A DNA stretch of 59,271 nucleotides from Granulicella sapmiensis (GCA_026225395.1 JAMFSR010000020.1:1-59271); one strand, 5' to 3'. Positions 25,518 through 35,073 are shown, counted from the first letter of the stretch. Numbers and translations: made by a program. The notes: a model not told the origin generated them from the letters alone.

Positions 25518-25724
25518 CTACATGCACTGGGGGCAGGTCGGATCCAACCTGTCCAGGGGAAACGGAACGTGAATGCTGCGGTAGACGGCTTGGGTGGATT
25601 GGAGGTAGATCCAACCCAGAGCATTTCGACCGGTTTCCGTACCGACCAAAAGCAGCGTCAGCACAACAGCACCCGCTATTCCGGAGATCGATGGAAGATG
25701 CGGTTTCACGGTGGTCCACGTCAT
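25518..25724 (-). CDS. Small membrane protein of the T4SS operon (68 aa)
   Basis: Starts MTWTTVKPHLPS, then one membrane helix (GIAGAVVLTLLLVG). C-terminus DPTCPQCM contains a CPxC pair. It follows the 77-residue gene by four bases. Not recognised; probably part of the channel operon. The ribosome site GGAGG is about 11 bases from the ATG. Confidence 0.55.
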   Translation of the reverse strand: MTWTTVKPHLPSISGIAGAVVLTLLLVGTETGRNALGWIYLQSTQAVYRSIHVPFPLDRLDPTCPQCM

Positions 25725-25728
25725 GGCT

Positions 25729-25962
25729 TCAATCCTCCTCGGCGAGCTGGCGGGCGACCTGCGGAATGATGGCCATCCACTCCGGCCCACTGCGGTCAAT
25801 GGCTTCTGCGATGGAGTAATCCATCTCGGCGAGCCAATCGGCACGGTTCAAAACAAGGGCAACCGCGACCTTCTCGCCAATGGACTGCACAGACCACGCC
25901 TCTTCTCCGCCGCGCTTGGCCTCCTGCGACTTGCGAAGCAGATGATCGTACGGTGCGTTCAT
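25729..25962 (-). CDS. Small soluble protein of the T4SS operon (77 aa)
   Basis: AAAGGAG six bases before the ATG. The protein is soluble and acidic at its end (QLAEED), with no motif I can name. It is packed between virB10 and the 68-residue membrane protein, so it is translated with the channel genes. Function unknown. Confidence 0.6.
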   Translation of the reverse strand: MNAPYDHLLRKSQEAKRGGEEAWSVQSIGEKVAVALVLNRADWLAEMDYSIAEAIDRSGPEWMAIIPQVARQLAEED

Positions 25963-25976
25963 GACGGCTCCTTTCG

Positions 25977-27233
25977 TCAGAGGGTGGGATCGACGCGATG
26001 TTCCGCGTAGGACGGGATGAGGATGTCGCGTCCGATGTAGACGCGCGCACGCGAGCCTTCTTTGAGCGTGATGATCGGTAAGCGGTTGAGGAAATGATTC
26101 AGCACCTGTTCGCCTTCAGCGGCGGACTGCTCCGAGATACCATTGCGAATCTGCGTTGACGAAGAGAGGACGGAGCCGCTGTTGCCGATCTGTGCCAGCC
26201 CGCCTAGACCACCGATGGCGGCGGCAGCGCCGAAAGCCATGAGGTAGCCGTGATCCACCTTGGTGGCGAGTCCGGTGGTCCCGATCTGGTCGAGGCCGAG
26301 ATATTTGTCGAAGTCCAGCGAAAAGCCATCCGGACAGACGGCGCGATGGAAGGTGACGAACATCTTCCTCTGCTGGGCATTGCCGACACTCTGCACGGTG
26401 CCGATAAGGCGAGTGCCTTGAGGCATAAGCAATTGCTGGTGGTCGTGGGAGTAATAGTCGGTCGTCAGCATGACAAGAATCGGGCCGGACAATCCGCCGT
26501 CGATATGGTTGGTGACGACACCTTCCAGCACCGTACCCTCGAAGACGCGATAGAGCTGACCCTGGTACTGGTCGAAGTTGTACTGCGACATTGGATCTGA
26601 TTTGGCCGCTGAGGTGGATGCACCCTTCGCCGACGGCTTGCTGGGAATCTCTTCGGCAGACACTTTGTCCGTGCTCTCTGCTTTTGCACCGAGCACTGTG
26701 GTGGGCGCCGCCGATCCCGCATGAGAGAAATCGATCGCAACGGTATCGCTATTGAGGGCATCCTGTTGCTGTTTCTCGACTGCCAGCCTCTTCTGCTTGG
26801 CTTCCGAGACATTGGAGGTATGCTGCGGAGCGTTGCTGCTCCCGCCGTAGATTGCATCCCGCTGCGCAGGAGTCATCGGGGCGGCAGTGGCGCTCTCTGG
26901 TCCCGGGACGCTCTGCTCCTGCTGGAGTTGCTGCATGGCGGCAGCGAGTGACTGTTGTCGTTGCAGCTCCTCGGCGTCATGCCGCGCCTGCATCTGCTGT
27001 TGCGTCTGGAAGCTCGACACCTGCTGGGCGTTGGGCGTCGTCGGACTCATGGTCAAGGCGCTGGCCGGGGCGTTCTTCTTATTCCCGGTCAAAAGGCTGG
27101 AGAGGTTGGCCAGACCGATGAGGGCGACGATGACCACCAGAGCAATCACGACGGGCATACTCTTCCGCAGTGGCGGCTTCGACTCCGGCTGATCGGGGAC
27201 GGTCGCGGGGGTGTTGTCATGAAGTTCCGACAT
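25977..27233 (-). CDS. virB10: VirB10/TrbI-like core protein
   Basis: 418 residues. One membrane helix at about 25-47 (PVVIALVVIVALIGLANLSS), then a Gln/Pro/Ala-rich periplasmic linker, then the VirB10 domain: YQGQLYRVFEGTVLEGV, then PQGTRLIGTV and the C-terminal RVYIGRDILIP. VirB10 spans both membranes and transmits energy to the outer core. GGAG is six bases before the ATG, two bases after the virB9 stop. Confidence 0.9.
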   Translation of the reverse strand: MSELHDNTPATVPDQPESKPPLRKSMPVVIALVVIVALIGLANLSSLLTGNKKNAPASALTMSPTTPNAQQVSSFQTQQQMQARHDAEELQRQQSLAAAMQQLQQEQSVPGPESATAAPMTPAQRDAIYGGSSNAPQHTSNVSEAKQKRLAVEKQQQDALNSDTVAIDFSHAGSAAPTTVLGAKAESTDKVSAEEIPSKPSAKGASTSAAKSDPMSQYNFDQYQGQLYRVFEGTVLEGVVTNHIDGGLSGPILVMLTTDYYSHDHQQLLMPQGTRLIGTVQSVGNAQQRKMFVTFHRAVCPDGFSLDFDKYLGLDQIGTTGLATKVDHGYLMAFGAAAAIGGLGGLAQIGNSGSVLSSSTQIRNGISEQSAAEGEQVLNHFLNRLPIITLKEGSRARVYIGRDILIPSYAEHRVDPTL

Positions 27234-27235
27234 GT

Positions 27236-28069
27236 CTATCTCCCCTCCGCGCCGCGATGAAAGTCCACGCGCTGTTTTCCGATGGCGAGATAACCCGCGT
27301 CCACTTGCTTCGGCACGATGTACAGACCGTTCGCGAAGTCGAAATTAATGAGCGAGGGTTTCTTATCCTTCACTTCGTAGAGAGCGGGTGTCTCCTGGAA
27401 GTGCCCACGCAGATACGTGAACTTGTCATCGCGCCATATCTGCTGGAGACCAAGCTCCTTGCCTTTCTTGTCATCCCAGACGAAATCGAAGTGAAGTGAG
27501 CCGGGATACTGGCTGCGATAGGTCTCCTCCTTCGCTTGCTCGGCCTTGAGCGTGGCCGCCTGCGCTGCTTGCGCAGCGGCCGCTTCCTGCTTCGCTTTGT
27601 CGAGCTCCGCCGCCGGGACGAAGACGGGCAACTGCGCCAGGCGGTCCTTCGCAGCTTTGTCGTCCGGCTCGATCAGCACTTTCGAGTCATAGTGCGCATC
27701 GGCATCGTCCGAGATTTCACGCAATTGAAGGGTGTACTCGTTGCCGTGGTCGGAGACGATATGGATGTCGGTCGATCCATTCGCCGTCTTTGGCTTCACG
27801 CTGATGAAGCGCGAAGCGACATGGCCTCCGTCAAAGACCCAATCGACCGTATCCCCGGCGAAGACGTTCGCAACTTTTTCTTCGGCAGGCAGGACGATCA
27901 GCGTCGATTGCAATAAACCGGCGCGAACCACGGGCGGAGTCTGCGACTCCGACACCGTAACCGTGCGCGGGGCACTTGGCTGAAGCGGATGCACCGGCCC
28001 AGCCGCGTGCAACGACGCGGAAGCGAGTACAAGATGGAGAGCAACGGTGATGGGGATGGGCGGTTTCAT
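27236..28069 (-). CDS. virB9: VirB9/TrbG-like outer-membrane core protein
   Basis: 277 residues with a signal peptide ending ASLHAAG. It shows the family stretch STLIVLPAEEKVANVFAGD and VSDHGNEYTLQLRE in the N-terminal domain, an Ala/Gln/Lys coiled linker at about 150-185, and the C-terminal beta domain with FDFANGLYIVPKQVDAGYL. It forms the outer layer of the core complex with VirB10. Confidence 0.88.
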   Translation of the reverse strand: MKPPIPITVALHLVLASASLHAAGPVHPLQPSAPRTVTVSESQTPPVVRAGLLQSTLIVLPAEEKVANVFAGDTVDWVFDGGHVASRFISVKPKTANGSTDIHIVSDHGNEYTLQLREISDDADAHYDSKVLIEPDDKAAKDRLAQLPVFVPAAELDKAKQEAAAAQAAQAATLKAEQAKEETYRSQYPGSLHFDFVWDDKKGKELGLQQIWRDDKFTYLRGHFQETPALYEVKDKKPSLINFDFANGLYIVPKQVDAGYLAIGKQRVDFHRGAEGR

Positions 28070-28089
28070 GTTTGTCCTTTCTGGAATGG

Positions 28090-30459
28090 CTACTCCGTCT
28101 CACCCTGGGCAAAGCGTGCGATGCCCTCGGCAAGTCCGTACCTAGCAATCAACTTCGACCTGCGAACACGATCTTTCGGCTTGGTGGAGAACGCCGCGTA
28201 ACTGCGGCTGTCGAGATTGAGGCGAATGACCTTGGTGAGCCCATCGCGGCGCATGTAGAGCGCCTCGCGATCCTGCAAGCCCTCGAAGAGAGCGAGCTGT
28301 TGTTCGTTCATCTTGAAGAGTTCGGCATACCGTTTTCGGTTGAACGTCGCGTCGCGGAGGAACAGGAATGAGGTGCAGGAGTTCACGATGGAATCGGCGT
28401 TCGCACCCAAGTCCTCGGCAGACTGACCAATCATGGTGACACCGCCAAGGTTCTTGCGCACTGTCTTGATCGAAGCCAGAGCGGCTTCCAAGAGCTGACG
28501 GTTCTTCATCGAAGAGAAGATCTCTTCGATGAGGATGTGCTTGGGAACACCTAAATTGGTGGGATTGAACAGCACGTCGTTGATGCGCCGGAGTAGCCAC
28601 ACCATCAGGGGTTCGATCAGGTCTGCATACTGCGCGTTGTTTACACCCTGGAAGTCAAAGCACTGGAGGCGTGACAAGGAAAGGCTGTCCTCGACGTTGT
28701 CGAAGATAGCGCTATAGACCCCGCGACCAACCCACTTCGACAGATAACGGTCAAGCTTCTTAGGCAGATAGAGATTCGAGAGACGGCGATTCGCAGGATC
28801 GAGCAGGTACATGTCCTGCACGGCCTTATGGATCACGTCGTCATCTTCTGGCTCAAGCTCTGCGCCGCCATTGGTCAGCAGCAGCTTGATGAAGCTATAG
28901 AGGAACTGGATGTTGCTCTCGGTCGGCTCCAGCGTGAATGGATTTACACGAGGGCCGTCTTTGCCGATGCGATCGACACGACCGCCGTACAGCTCGACGA
29001 CGCTCTCATAGCTGCCGCCGATGTCGAAGATGTAGGTGAATCCCCCATACTTCTGTTCGTGGGCAATGGTCACATTTCCTGTCACCGACTTCCCGGAGCC
29101 CGTAGGACCGAGGATCAGCATCACCCGTACACCGTCTACATAGGCATCTTGGAAGAATGGCGTCCGTGTGCGGGTCTCGAAGACATTCAGGTATTCGTGG
29201 TCAAGGTCTTCCGATTGCAGATGTCCAAGGTGCGGCGCGAAGATGGAGGACAGACGCGCATGATGATCCTCACCCAGCCACATGGGAAACACATTGAACT
29301 TTCCATTGCCAGGAAACATTGCGTAGAACGCAGAGAGATTGCCTAGCGTCTCCTCCATGATCTGGGCACGCGCTTCGACGAAGACGCGATGCACAGCGGG
29401 AGCAATGCTGTGAAGATCAGCCACGCTGCGGGCGGCGATCAGCAAACGAAGGGAGTATTCCCCCTGCGCTTTCTTGTCGAGTGCGCGAATGACATCGCTC
29501 AAGTCATCGACTGCGTTGTTCGCAGCCTTCGCTCCGACTCCCGTGTCGAGCGAGGCGGTGTCTTTGCCGGCCATGACACGCGAGAGCACACCGACTTTGA
29601 AGAACGAGATGAACTTCTCCTGTTGGTCGATCTCGCGACGGGCCATGGCACTGGACTTCGGCCTCCATGTAGAGCAGAGGATGCTATCGCAGTCAAGCGT
29701 GAGCAAGTCGGAGAAGAGACTTGGCCGCGAGGCCTCGGGCGTCGTCTTCAGGGAATACATCTGCACGTATCGCTTGCCAACGCGGAGATGATCGCTCTCC
29801 CAAGAGACAGGTGCCTGCACGATCTGGCGATCTACGCCCGTATCGGCGCGAAGTTGCCCCTGTTCGGCCCAATCGTCGAGATTGAAGAGGTAGCTGAAGA
29901 AACGGAAGGTGTCCTGCTTGTCCAGCAACCGCAATCCGATGGAACTGCCGAGATTGCCAGCAAGGAGCGTCGCGGTCTTCTGCAGCTCAGCCAGCATCCG
30001 CGATGTGCCAGCGGCGTTCTCTTCGGGCTTCCTCTCGAAGGATTTAACCTTGGACGGCTCCAGTGTCAGGCACCAGTGAAGATCGATGCGGCGAAAGGCC
30101 GCGGTCTGGTCTAGGAAACGGAGACGTTCCTCAACAAAGACCTGCGTTACGGGATTCGCGTAACTTGCCTGACGAGGTAGCGTAAACCCCGCGCGAACGC
30201 GTGTGTACTGGTGGAGGCAAGCCCCCTCCGGCATGCCACGCAATGCGCCTTCGATCATGCGGAGCTGCGACTCAAGCTCCTGATCCGTCAAGCCTTCTTC
30301 ATCGATGCCCGTAAGAGCAAAGAGGCATCCGTAGCCGCCGCCCTTCAGCGCGAAGATGTGGCTGCTCACGAAGCGGGCAATCGGCACGATGCTGCACGCT
30401 GCGCCTGCCTTAGCGAACCAAGGAACGAATTTTGCCTGCTCAGTATTTGCGCGGGTCAT
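28090..30459 (-). CDS. virB4: VirB4/TrbE-like ATPase
   Basis: 789 residues; Walker A GPTGSGKS at 451-458, and the CagE/TrbE-type N-terminal domain. Near the end ILIEEIFSSMKN is the Walker B region and TMIGQSAEDLG follows. VirB4 energises pilus assembly and substrate transfer. Its ATG lies inside the end of virB3 (20-base overlap), so the two are coupled. Confidence 0.92.
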   Translation of the reverse strand: MTRANTEQAKFVPWFAKAGAACSIVPIARFVSSHIFALKGGGYGCLFALTGIDEEGLTDQELESQLRMIEGALRGMPEGACLHQYTRVRAGFTLPRQASYANPVTQVFVEERLRFLDQTAAFRRIDLHWCLTLEPSKVKSFERKPEENAAGTSRMLAELQKTATLLAGNLGSSIGLRLLDKQDTFRFFSYLFNLDDWAEQGQLRADTGVDRQIVQAPVSWESDHLRVGKRYVQMYSLKTTPEASRPSLFSDLLTLDCDSILCSTWRPKSSAMARREIDQQEKFISFFKVGVLSRVMAGKDTASLDTGVGAKAANNAVDDLSDVIRALDKKAQGEYSLRLLIAARSVADLHSIAPAVHRVFVEARAQIMEETLGNLSAFYAMFPGNGKFNVFPMWLGEDHHARLSSIFAPHLGHLQSEDLDHEYLNVFETRTRTPFFQDAYVDGVRVMLILGPTGSGKSVTGNVTIAHEQKYGGFTYIFDIGGSYESVVELYGGRVDRIGKDGPRVNPFTLEPTESNIQFLYSFIKLLLTNGGAELEPEDDDVIHKAVQDMYLLDPANRRLSNLYLPKKLDRYLSKWVGRGVYSAIFDNVEDSLSLSRLQCFDFQGVNNAQYADLIEPLMVWLLRRINDVLFNPTNLGVPKHILIEEIFSSMKNRQLLEAALASIKTVRKNLGGVTMIGQSAEDLGANADSIVNSCTSFLFLRDATFNRKRYAELFKMNEQQLALFEGLQDREALYMRRDGLTKVIRLNLDSRSYAAFSTKPKDRVRRSKLIARYGLAEGIARFAQGETE

Positions 30460-30705
30460 AGTAGCTCTTCTGGTTGAGGCTCAAGCCCCAGAGCTGAAAC
30501 ATCTTTGGGTGTTTGCGGATGATGAGCCATGCGCCAACGGCAAGCGTTGGGAAGGCCATCATCGCCAGGAGACGAAACCCAACGAGGAAAACCGCAATGC
30601 AGACGAAAACGATCGCCATCCATGCTGTGAGGTCCAATCCGAGCTTGGCTCGAGGACGATTCAGCGCTTGATTGATTGCTTGCGGTTCTCCTCGCCGTGT
30701 CATAG
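30440..30705 (-). CDS. virB3: VirB3/TrbD-like membrane protein
   Basis: 88 residues from ATG 30705 with GGAGGTG upstream. Two close membrane helices (AWMAIVFVCIAVFLVGF, LLAMMAFPTLAVGAWLI), then a short cytosolic tail YYDPRKY. This matches VirB3, which sits next to VirB4 and is often fused to it. Confidence 0.8.
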
Positions 30706-30717
30706 TCGATGCACCTC

Positions 30718-31086
30718 CTACATCGACTGCCCGGTCAGGGAGCCTATCCAACCGGCTCCCCAGCCGAGAACTCCGGCACCAAACAACGCGCCGAAGAGTC
30801 CGGGAATGGCGTCCTGAAAACGCCCGCTCATCATGCGGATGCCCGCAAAGATGAGTCCGCCAAGGCAGATAACAGCCCCAGCGTACATAGCGAAAGTTTT
30901 GAAGGTTCCCATGAGCGTCTGCGCGCCAGAGAAGTCCATCGTTCCTTGGGCATGAGCGGCATTCGCAAAGGCGATAGCAGCGAGCGTCGGGGCCAGGGTG
31001 CGTACGATGCGCGCATAGGCGGGTTTGTAGAAGAGTTGTACTCGCCGGTTGGCAAGCGCGGGACGGAATCGATTAGCCAGAGACAT
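30718..31086 (-). CDS. virB2: VirB2/TrbC-like pilin
   Basis: 122 residues from ATG 31086 with GGAGG five bases upstream. A long signal sequence (PTLAAIAFANAAHAQG) precedes two hydrophobic helices (FAMYAGAVICLGGLIFAG and IPGLFGALFGAGVLGWG), the layout of conjugative pilins. First gene of the transfer operon, so the operon promoter must lie at 31087-31170; no clear sigma-70 match is visible there. Confidence 0.82.
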   Translation of the reverse strand: MSLANRFRPALANRRVQLFYKPAYARIVRTLAPTLAAIAFANAAHAQGTMDFSGAQTLMGTFKTFAMYAGAVICLGGLIFAGIRMMSGRFQDAIPGLFGALFGAGVLGWGAGWIGSLTGQSM

Positions 31087-31172
31087 TTGATCCTCCGAAC
31101 GGCTCAACTGTTCGCCGTGATGATTCGGAAGCTAATTGTCCTGAGAACACTCGTCCAAGACTTCTTCCCTAT

Positions 31173-31197
31173 TTCGCCATAGCTTTTCGCTATGACG
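31173..31197. terminator. Hairpin between lysR and virB2
   Basis: TTCG, one base, CATAGC, five bases, GCTATG, one base, CGAA. It begins four bases after the lysR stop on the minus strand, so it may end lysR transcription. No long T-run follows, and it could instead be an operator for the transfer operon. Confidence 0.4.
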
Positions 31198-31201
31198 AAG
31201 C

Positions 31202-32152
31202 CTATGCAAGAAGCTTGAGTTGTTCGGGCCTAACGGAAGCCGATCCTCGTTTCTTCTTTTTTCCATTCCGCCAGATATCTTCGAAGAATCTTTCGATGAA
31301 AGGTAGAGCTATATGGTCGGCCCGATTGTGATGGACGTAAGCGGTATCTGCTGTCCAATTCACACCCGCAATAGGCCGGGTGACAAGGCCGTAATCGAGA
31401 GGCATGAGTTGGTCCACCAGTGCGAGACCATAACCGGCTTTCACCATCCACTGAATGTCAGACGGGGTGCGCGCAGAGTTTGATAAAGAGAGTACGATGC
31501 CAACTTCCCGAAACATCTCTATGAGCCTGGAATGGGCGGAGGGCTGAAGCTCTGGATCGCGAAAGATTTTGATGCGGGGCGCGGCTTGATGAATGTCCAC
31601 CTGAGATTCTTTGGCAAGCGGATCGTCGCCGCACATGCAAAGGACTAACGGAGATTGCGCGATTTGCTGAACTTCGTATAACTCTTCATCAACAGGCATA
31701 GGAAGAATTGCGCAATCAAGCGTACGTTCGTTCAATCGCTGTAACGTGAGGAGTGGATCACCGCCTGATAGTTGAATCTCACAACCGGGAAACATCTCCT
31801 CGTAAGATTCTCGGAATGTCTGCAGCAAACTGGCATTGATGAATGAAGAGAACCCTAGACGCAGGGGAGGTACTTGACCGAGATGAATGGCTCGCGCCAT
31901 GACGACAATCTCGTCTCGTTCTCGCAACGCTGATTCCGCATAGGCTACGAGAAGTCGCCCTGCGTCTGTCACCCGGATGCCCGACCCTCCGCGATCAAAG
32001 ATTGGAAATCTGAGCTGGTCTTCCAGGTCTCGGATCTGTTGACTTAGAGAGGGCTGAGCGAGATAGAGGCGTTGTGCAGCGCGTGTGAAGTTCAGCGTTT
32101 CTGCAACTGCCTTGATGTAGATAAGGAGACGGAACGTGAGGGAATCTGACAT
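31202..32152 (-). CDS. LysR-family transcriptional regulator
   Basis: 316 residues. The N-terminal winged helix is classic: FTRAAQRLYLAQPSLSQQIRDLE, then LFPIFDRG-like and RVTDAGRLLVAYA. The rest is a periplasmic-binding-like effector domain. It reads toward the transfer operon and lies between it and the integrase, so it may regulate transfer or excision in response to a small molecule. A longer frame to 32224 is possible. Confidence 0.85.
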   Translation of the reverse strand: MSDSLTFRLLIYIKAVAETLNFTRAAQRLYLAQPSLSQQIRDLEDQLRFPIFDRGGSGIRVTDAGRLLVAYAESALRERDEIVVMARAIHLGQVPPLRLGFSSFINASLLQTFRESYEEMFPGCEIQLSGGDPLLTLQRLNERTLDCAILPMPVDEELYEVQQIAQSPLVLCMCGDDPLAKESQVDIHQAAPRIKIFRDPELQPSAHSRLIEMFREVGIVLSLSNSARTPSDIQWMVKAGYGLALVDQLMPLDYGLVTRPIAGVNWTADTAYVHHNRADHIALPFIERFFEDIWRNGKKKKRGSASVRPEQLKLLA

Positions 32153-32408
32153 GGCCTTGGCTCTCCGCTGGCTGTTGTCGATCCCACTGACCCGGTGAGA
32201 CATGGCCCGTGGAAATGCTGTCAATAACTAATGGTTTTGGAAGACGGCCCTGATGTCAATAAGGCACCGTGAAGCTACCGGGTGCCTGTCGGTAACCATA
32301 TGACGTTCCTCAGGCATAGACAAAACCTTGAGTGAAATAGGAAACAAGTATTGGACGTGGATTCGCATAGACCTCATGCTCAGGGCAACCAGTGGCGTGA
32401 GGTGCCGT

Positions 32409-32735
32409 ATGCAAAGAACGTTTCCGGTGGTTTCTCTGATTGATGGACATAGCGTAAATGGCAGTGAAGAGACGTTTGAACAGTCGAATCCGGATGTGCA
32501 CTCACGGAAGCCTCCGCGACGAGTGACTGAAGTGGAACCGCTCCTAACTGCTGACGATGTGGCGGAGCTACTCAACACGAGTACGGATTGGGTATGGGAT
32601 CACTCGTCCCGCAGGGCGCCATATTTGCCCGTGATCCGCATGAGCGACGGAGCGCTGCGTTATCGCTTAAGCGAGGTCGAAGAATTTGTTAACGAGCGCG
32701 AGCGCGCCTCTGTTTTACGCAGAAAACGCCGATAA
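32409..32735 (+). CDS. xis: Excisionase-like helix-turn-helix protein
   Basis: 108 residues from ATG 32409 with GAGG six bases upstream. The C-terminal half is a MerR-like/AlpA-type DNA-binding domain: LLTADDVAELLNTSTDWVWD, then a winged IRMSDGALRYRLSEVEEFV. Small proteins of this type directly before an integrase are usually recombination directionality factors. The start is set by the ribosome site; the frame is open further upstream. Confidence 0.72.
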   Translation: MQRTFPVVSLIDGHSVNGSEETFEQSNPDVHSRKPPRRVTEVEPLLTADDVAELLNTSTDWVWDHSSRRAPYLPVIRMSDGALRYRLSEVEEFVNERERASVLRRKRR

Positions 32736-32781
32736 AATAGAAGGTGCCCCGCTTGGTTCCCCCACAGAACTGAGAGATGCA

Positions 32782-34164
32782 ATGGGTAAGTCGTACCAGA
32801 AGGGATGGGTCTCGGTTCGAGGAAAGAAGTGGTACGGCTACTTCCGTCGGACCATCCTCGATTCCGAGACGAACGCACCGAAGACCGTCTCAATCCCAGT
32901 AGCACTTGGTCTGAAGTCAGAGATGACGAAGACGCAAGCGCGAGAAAAACTGGAGAGCGAGATTCTTCGACTCACTGGACAGACCGCCGAAGATGGAACC
33001 ATCAAGAATGGAACCGTTACGTTCGGTTGGTTTGTTCGCAACCGTTTTCTGCCACTGAAAGAGGCGGATTGGCGAGACGAGACAGCTAAGGTCAAGAAGT
33101 ATTTGATCGAGGCTGATCTCCTAGATGAGTTTGAAGCAATCCGACTGGAGAACTTCGACAAATTCGTCTTGCAAGCCCATCTCAACAAGTTGGCCAAAAA
33201 CCGTTCCAAGGATAGGGTCTTGCAGATTCGCTCTTACATGCGCGCCATCTTCGCCGAGGCAGTCGATCAGGACTTCCTTCCGAAGGATCCTGCGCGTATG
33301 GTGAAGCCGCCAGCAAACCTGCGCGAGGTCGATAAGACGACCTTGACGTGGGAGCAACTTCGGGCAGCTTTGGCAAAGCTGGAACTTCGTGACCGAGTGC
33401 TGCTGAAGCTCGACATGACCAACGCGCTTCGTCCGAGTGAGTTGTTTGCGTTTCGATGGAAGTGTCATCGCATCGAGGCGCCTTCGCTTGCGATCGTGGA
33501 AACGATCTATAAGGGCAAGATTCGTCCCTACGGAAAGACCAAAGGAAGCCTGACCGAAGTTCCAATCGCAAAGGAGTTGTCGGAAGACCTTGTCGTTTGG
33601 CGGCAGGCTAGTCAGGAACTGTACGACAACAAGAAACACAAGCCGAACCTGTCGCCTTCGGATCCGGAAGCGTTCATGTTTCCGAACCGGGACGGCTCCT
33701 TCATGGACCCGAGCAACTATCGCAAGCGGGTTCTACACAAGCTGGCAACGGAGCTCGGCCTGCCGAAACTCACGTTCCAGGTCATCCGGCGCACGATTGC
33801 TACGCTGGCCCAAAACAAGGGGACGGTGAAGGACGTGCAGGGGATTATGCGGCACTCGCGCGTGGCGACGACAACTGACGTCTACATGCAAGAGCTGCCG
33901 GAAGGTGTGCGTGCAACCGTCGATTCCATTCATCAGGAGCTGATGGGCAACGGCACGGAACGGTCGGCCTCCCGTGGTGCGAAAGCATCCACGGGTTCTC
34001 GTTCGGATCATAAAGTGATGCGTCCGCAGCGAGCAGAACGGGCGCAACAGCCCGTTTCCATGCACACGAAAACAGCGGATGCAAAACCGGTCCGCGGTGT
34101 GATTTTGGAATTTGCGACAAAAATGCGACAAAGTCGCGGAAGGGAGGTGCTTCTAAATGATTGA
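32782..34164 (+). CDS. int: Tyrosine recombinase (ICE integrase)
   Basis: 460 residues. Catalytic set: R217 in NALRPSELFAF, R336 in FQVIRRTIATLA, H358 in IMRHSR and nucleophile Y368 in DVYMQ. The position that is usually H in HxxR is Q333. The SAM-like N-terminal half spans 80-180. Residues after about 380 are a long low-complexity basic tail. The stop codon is six bases from the tRNA CCA, the usual place of an ICE integrase. A TTG at 32686 would overlap xis; I prefer ATG 32782. Confidence 0.88.
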   Translation: MGKSYQKGWVSVRGKKWYGYFRRTILDSETNAPKTVSIPVALGLKSEMTKTQAREKLESEILRLTGQTAEDGTIKNGTVTFGWFVRNRFLPLKEADWRDETAKVKKYLIEADLLDEFEAIRLENFDKFVLQAHLNKLAKNRSKDRVLQIRSYMRAIFAEAVDQDFLPKDPARMVKPPANLREVDKTTLTWEQLRAALAKLELRDRVLLKLDMTNALRPSELFAFRWKCHRIEAPSLAIVETIYKGKIRPYGKTKGSLTEVPIAKELSEDLVVWRQASQELYDNKKHKPNLSPSDPEAFMFPNRDGSFMDPSNYRKRVLHKLATELGLPKLTFQVIRRTIATLAQNKGTVKDVQGIMRHSRVATTTDVYMQELPEGVRATVDSIHQELMGNGTERSASRGAKASTGSRSDHKVMRPQRAERAQQPVSMHTKTADAKPVRGVILEFATKMRQSRGREVLLND

Positions 34165-34170
34165 AATGTT

Positions 34171-34246
34171 TGGTGGACCTGATCGGGATCGAACCGATGA
34201 CCTCTTCCATGCCATGGAAGCGCGCTCCCAGCTGCGCCACAGGCCC
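34171..34246 (-). tRNA. tRNA-Ala (anticodon GGC) and ICE attachment site
   Basis: A 76-base cloverleaf on the minus strand. Acceptor GGGCCTG pairs with CAGGTCC, with discriminator A and encoded CCA at 34171-34173. Anticodon loop ATGGCAT sits between CTTCC and GGAAG; the T arm carries GGTTCGATCC. The integrase ends just beyond its 3' end, so the 3' half of this gene should be the attachment core. A repeat of that 3' end was not found elsewhere in the window. Confidence 0.95.
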
Positions 34247-34305
34247 ACTCTTAGGAGGGACTTAACCATTCTCCGCGAACCACGTTGCCAAGTCAAACCG
34301 CGACC

Positions 34306-35073
34306 CTACTTGCCCGCACCCGCCAGCTTGATCTCGAACACCGCCGGCCACTGCTTCCCGGTCACAAACAGCCGGTCATGCTCGGCGTCGTAAGCAATCC
34401 CATTCAGCACAGACTCCGCATTCACCATCTGGCTCACCGGCAACAGACCGCTCAAATCGATCCACCCCACCACCGTGCCATCCTTCGGTGAAATCCGCGC
34501 AATGCGGTTCGAGTGCCACACATTGGCATAGATCTCCCCCCTCACAAACTCCAGCTCATTCAACTCCTTCACTTCTTCTCCGCCATCCTTCACCACCACG
34601 TGCCGCGTCTCCTTAAACGTTGCAGGATCGCGAAACCGCAGCGTTGATGTGCCGTCGCTGGTGATGATCTCTTGGGCATCGTGCGTCATGCCCCAGCCCT
34701 CACCGGTGTAGGAGAACTGCGCCAACACGCGCAAGCTGAACCGATCCAGCACAAACCCGACATGCGAGGTCCACGTCCACTCATAAATATTCGGCCCCCA
34801 GTCCACGATCCCCTCGCCAAAGTACTGCGGCGGCAGCTCACGCTTCTGCCGCACCTGCCCTGTCTGCGGATCGATCGCCAGCAACGCCGAGTGCCCCTCC
34901 ATCCCCGTCCCCTCATAGAACAATCCATTCAGATAGAAAAACCCCTCCGTATAGCTTTCGGTCGAGTGCGGATACGTCGCCACCACCTTATATCCATAAA
35001 CCGGCACAGCCGCCCCGCGCCGCAGCGCCATCATCCCCATCAACAACGCCACAAGCAAACGCCTTCTGAACAT
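34306..35073 (-). CDS. Glutaminyl-peptide cyclotransferase (plant/bacterial beta-propeller type)
   Basis: 255 residues with a signal peptide. Motifs ATYPHSTESYTEGFFY, LFYEGTGMEGHSAL, DGTSTLRFRDP, LNELEFVRGEIYANVW and VLNGIAYD follow the glutamine cyclotransferase propeller repeats. The enzyme turns N-terminal glutamine of exported proteins into pyroglutamate. It is the first chromosomal gene past the tRNA. Confidence 0.85.
   Translation of the reverse strand: MFRRRLLVALLMGMMALRRGAAVPVYGYKVVATYPHSTESYTEGFFYLNGLFYEGTGMEGHSALLAIDPQTGQVRQKRELPPQYFGEGIVDWGPNIYEWTWTSHVGFVLDRFSLRVLAQFSYTGEGWGMTHDAQEIITSDGTSTLRFRDPATFKETRHVVVKDGGEEVKELNELEFVRGEIYANVWHSNRIARISPKDGTVVGWIDLSGLLPVSQMVNAESVLNGIAYDAEHDRLFVTGKQWPAVFEIKLAGAGK

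Larger units (their letters stand above)
1..34170. mobile_element. Integrative and conjugative element (partial)
   Basis: The block holds an integrase abutting a tRNA-Ala 3' end, an excisionase-like gene, a complete-looking minus-strand type IV secretion operon, a MobF relaxase, a VirD4 coupling protein, SSB, a RepB-type primase and cargo. Chromosomal housekeeping genes begin directly past the tRNA. The second attachment site is not in the window, so the element continues left of base 1. Gene content and order are seen directly; that it is mobile today is inference. Confidence 0.88.

Noticed and set aside
1..34000. Second attachment site within the window
   Set aside because: No copy of the tRNA-Ala 3' end was found left of the integrase.
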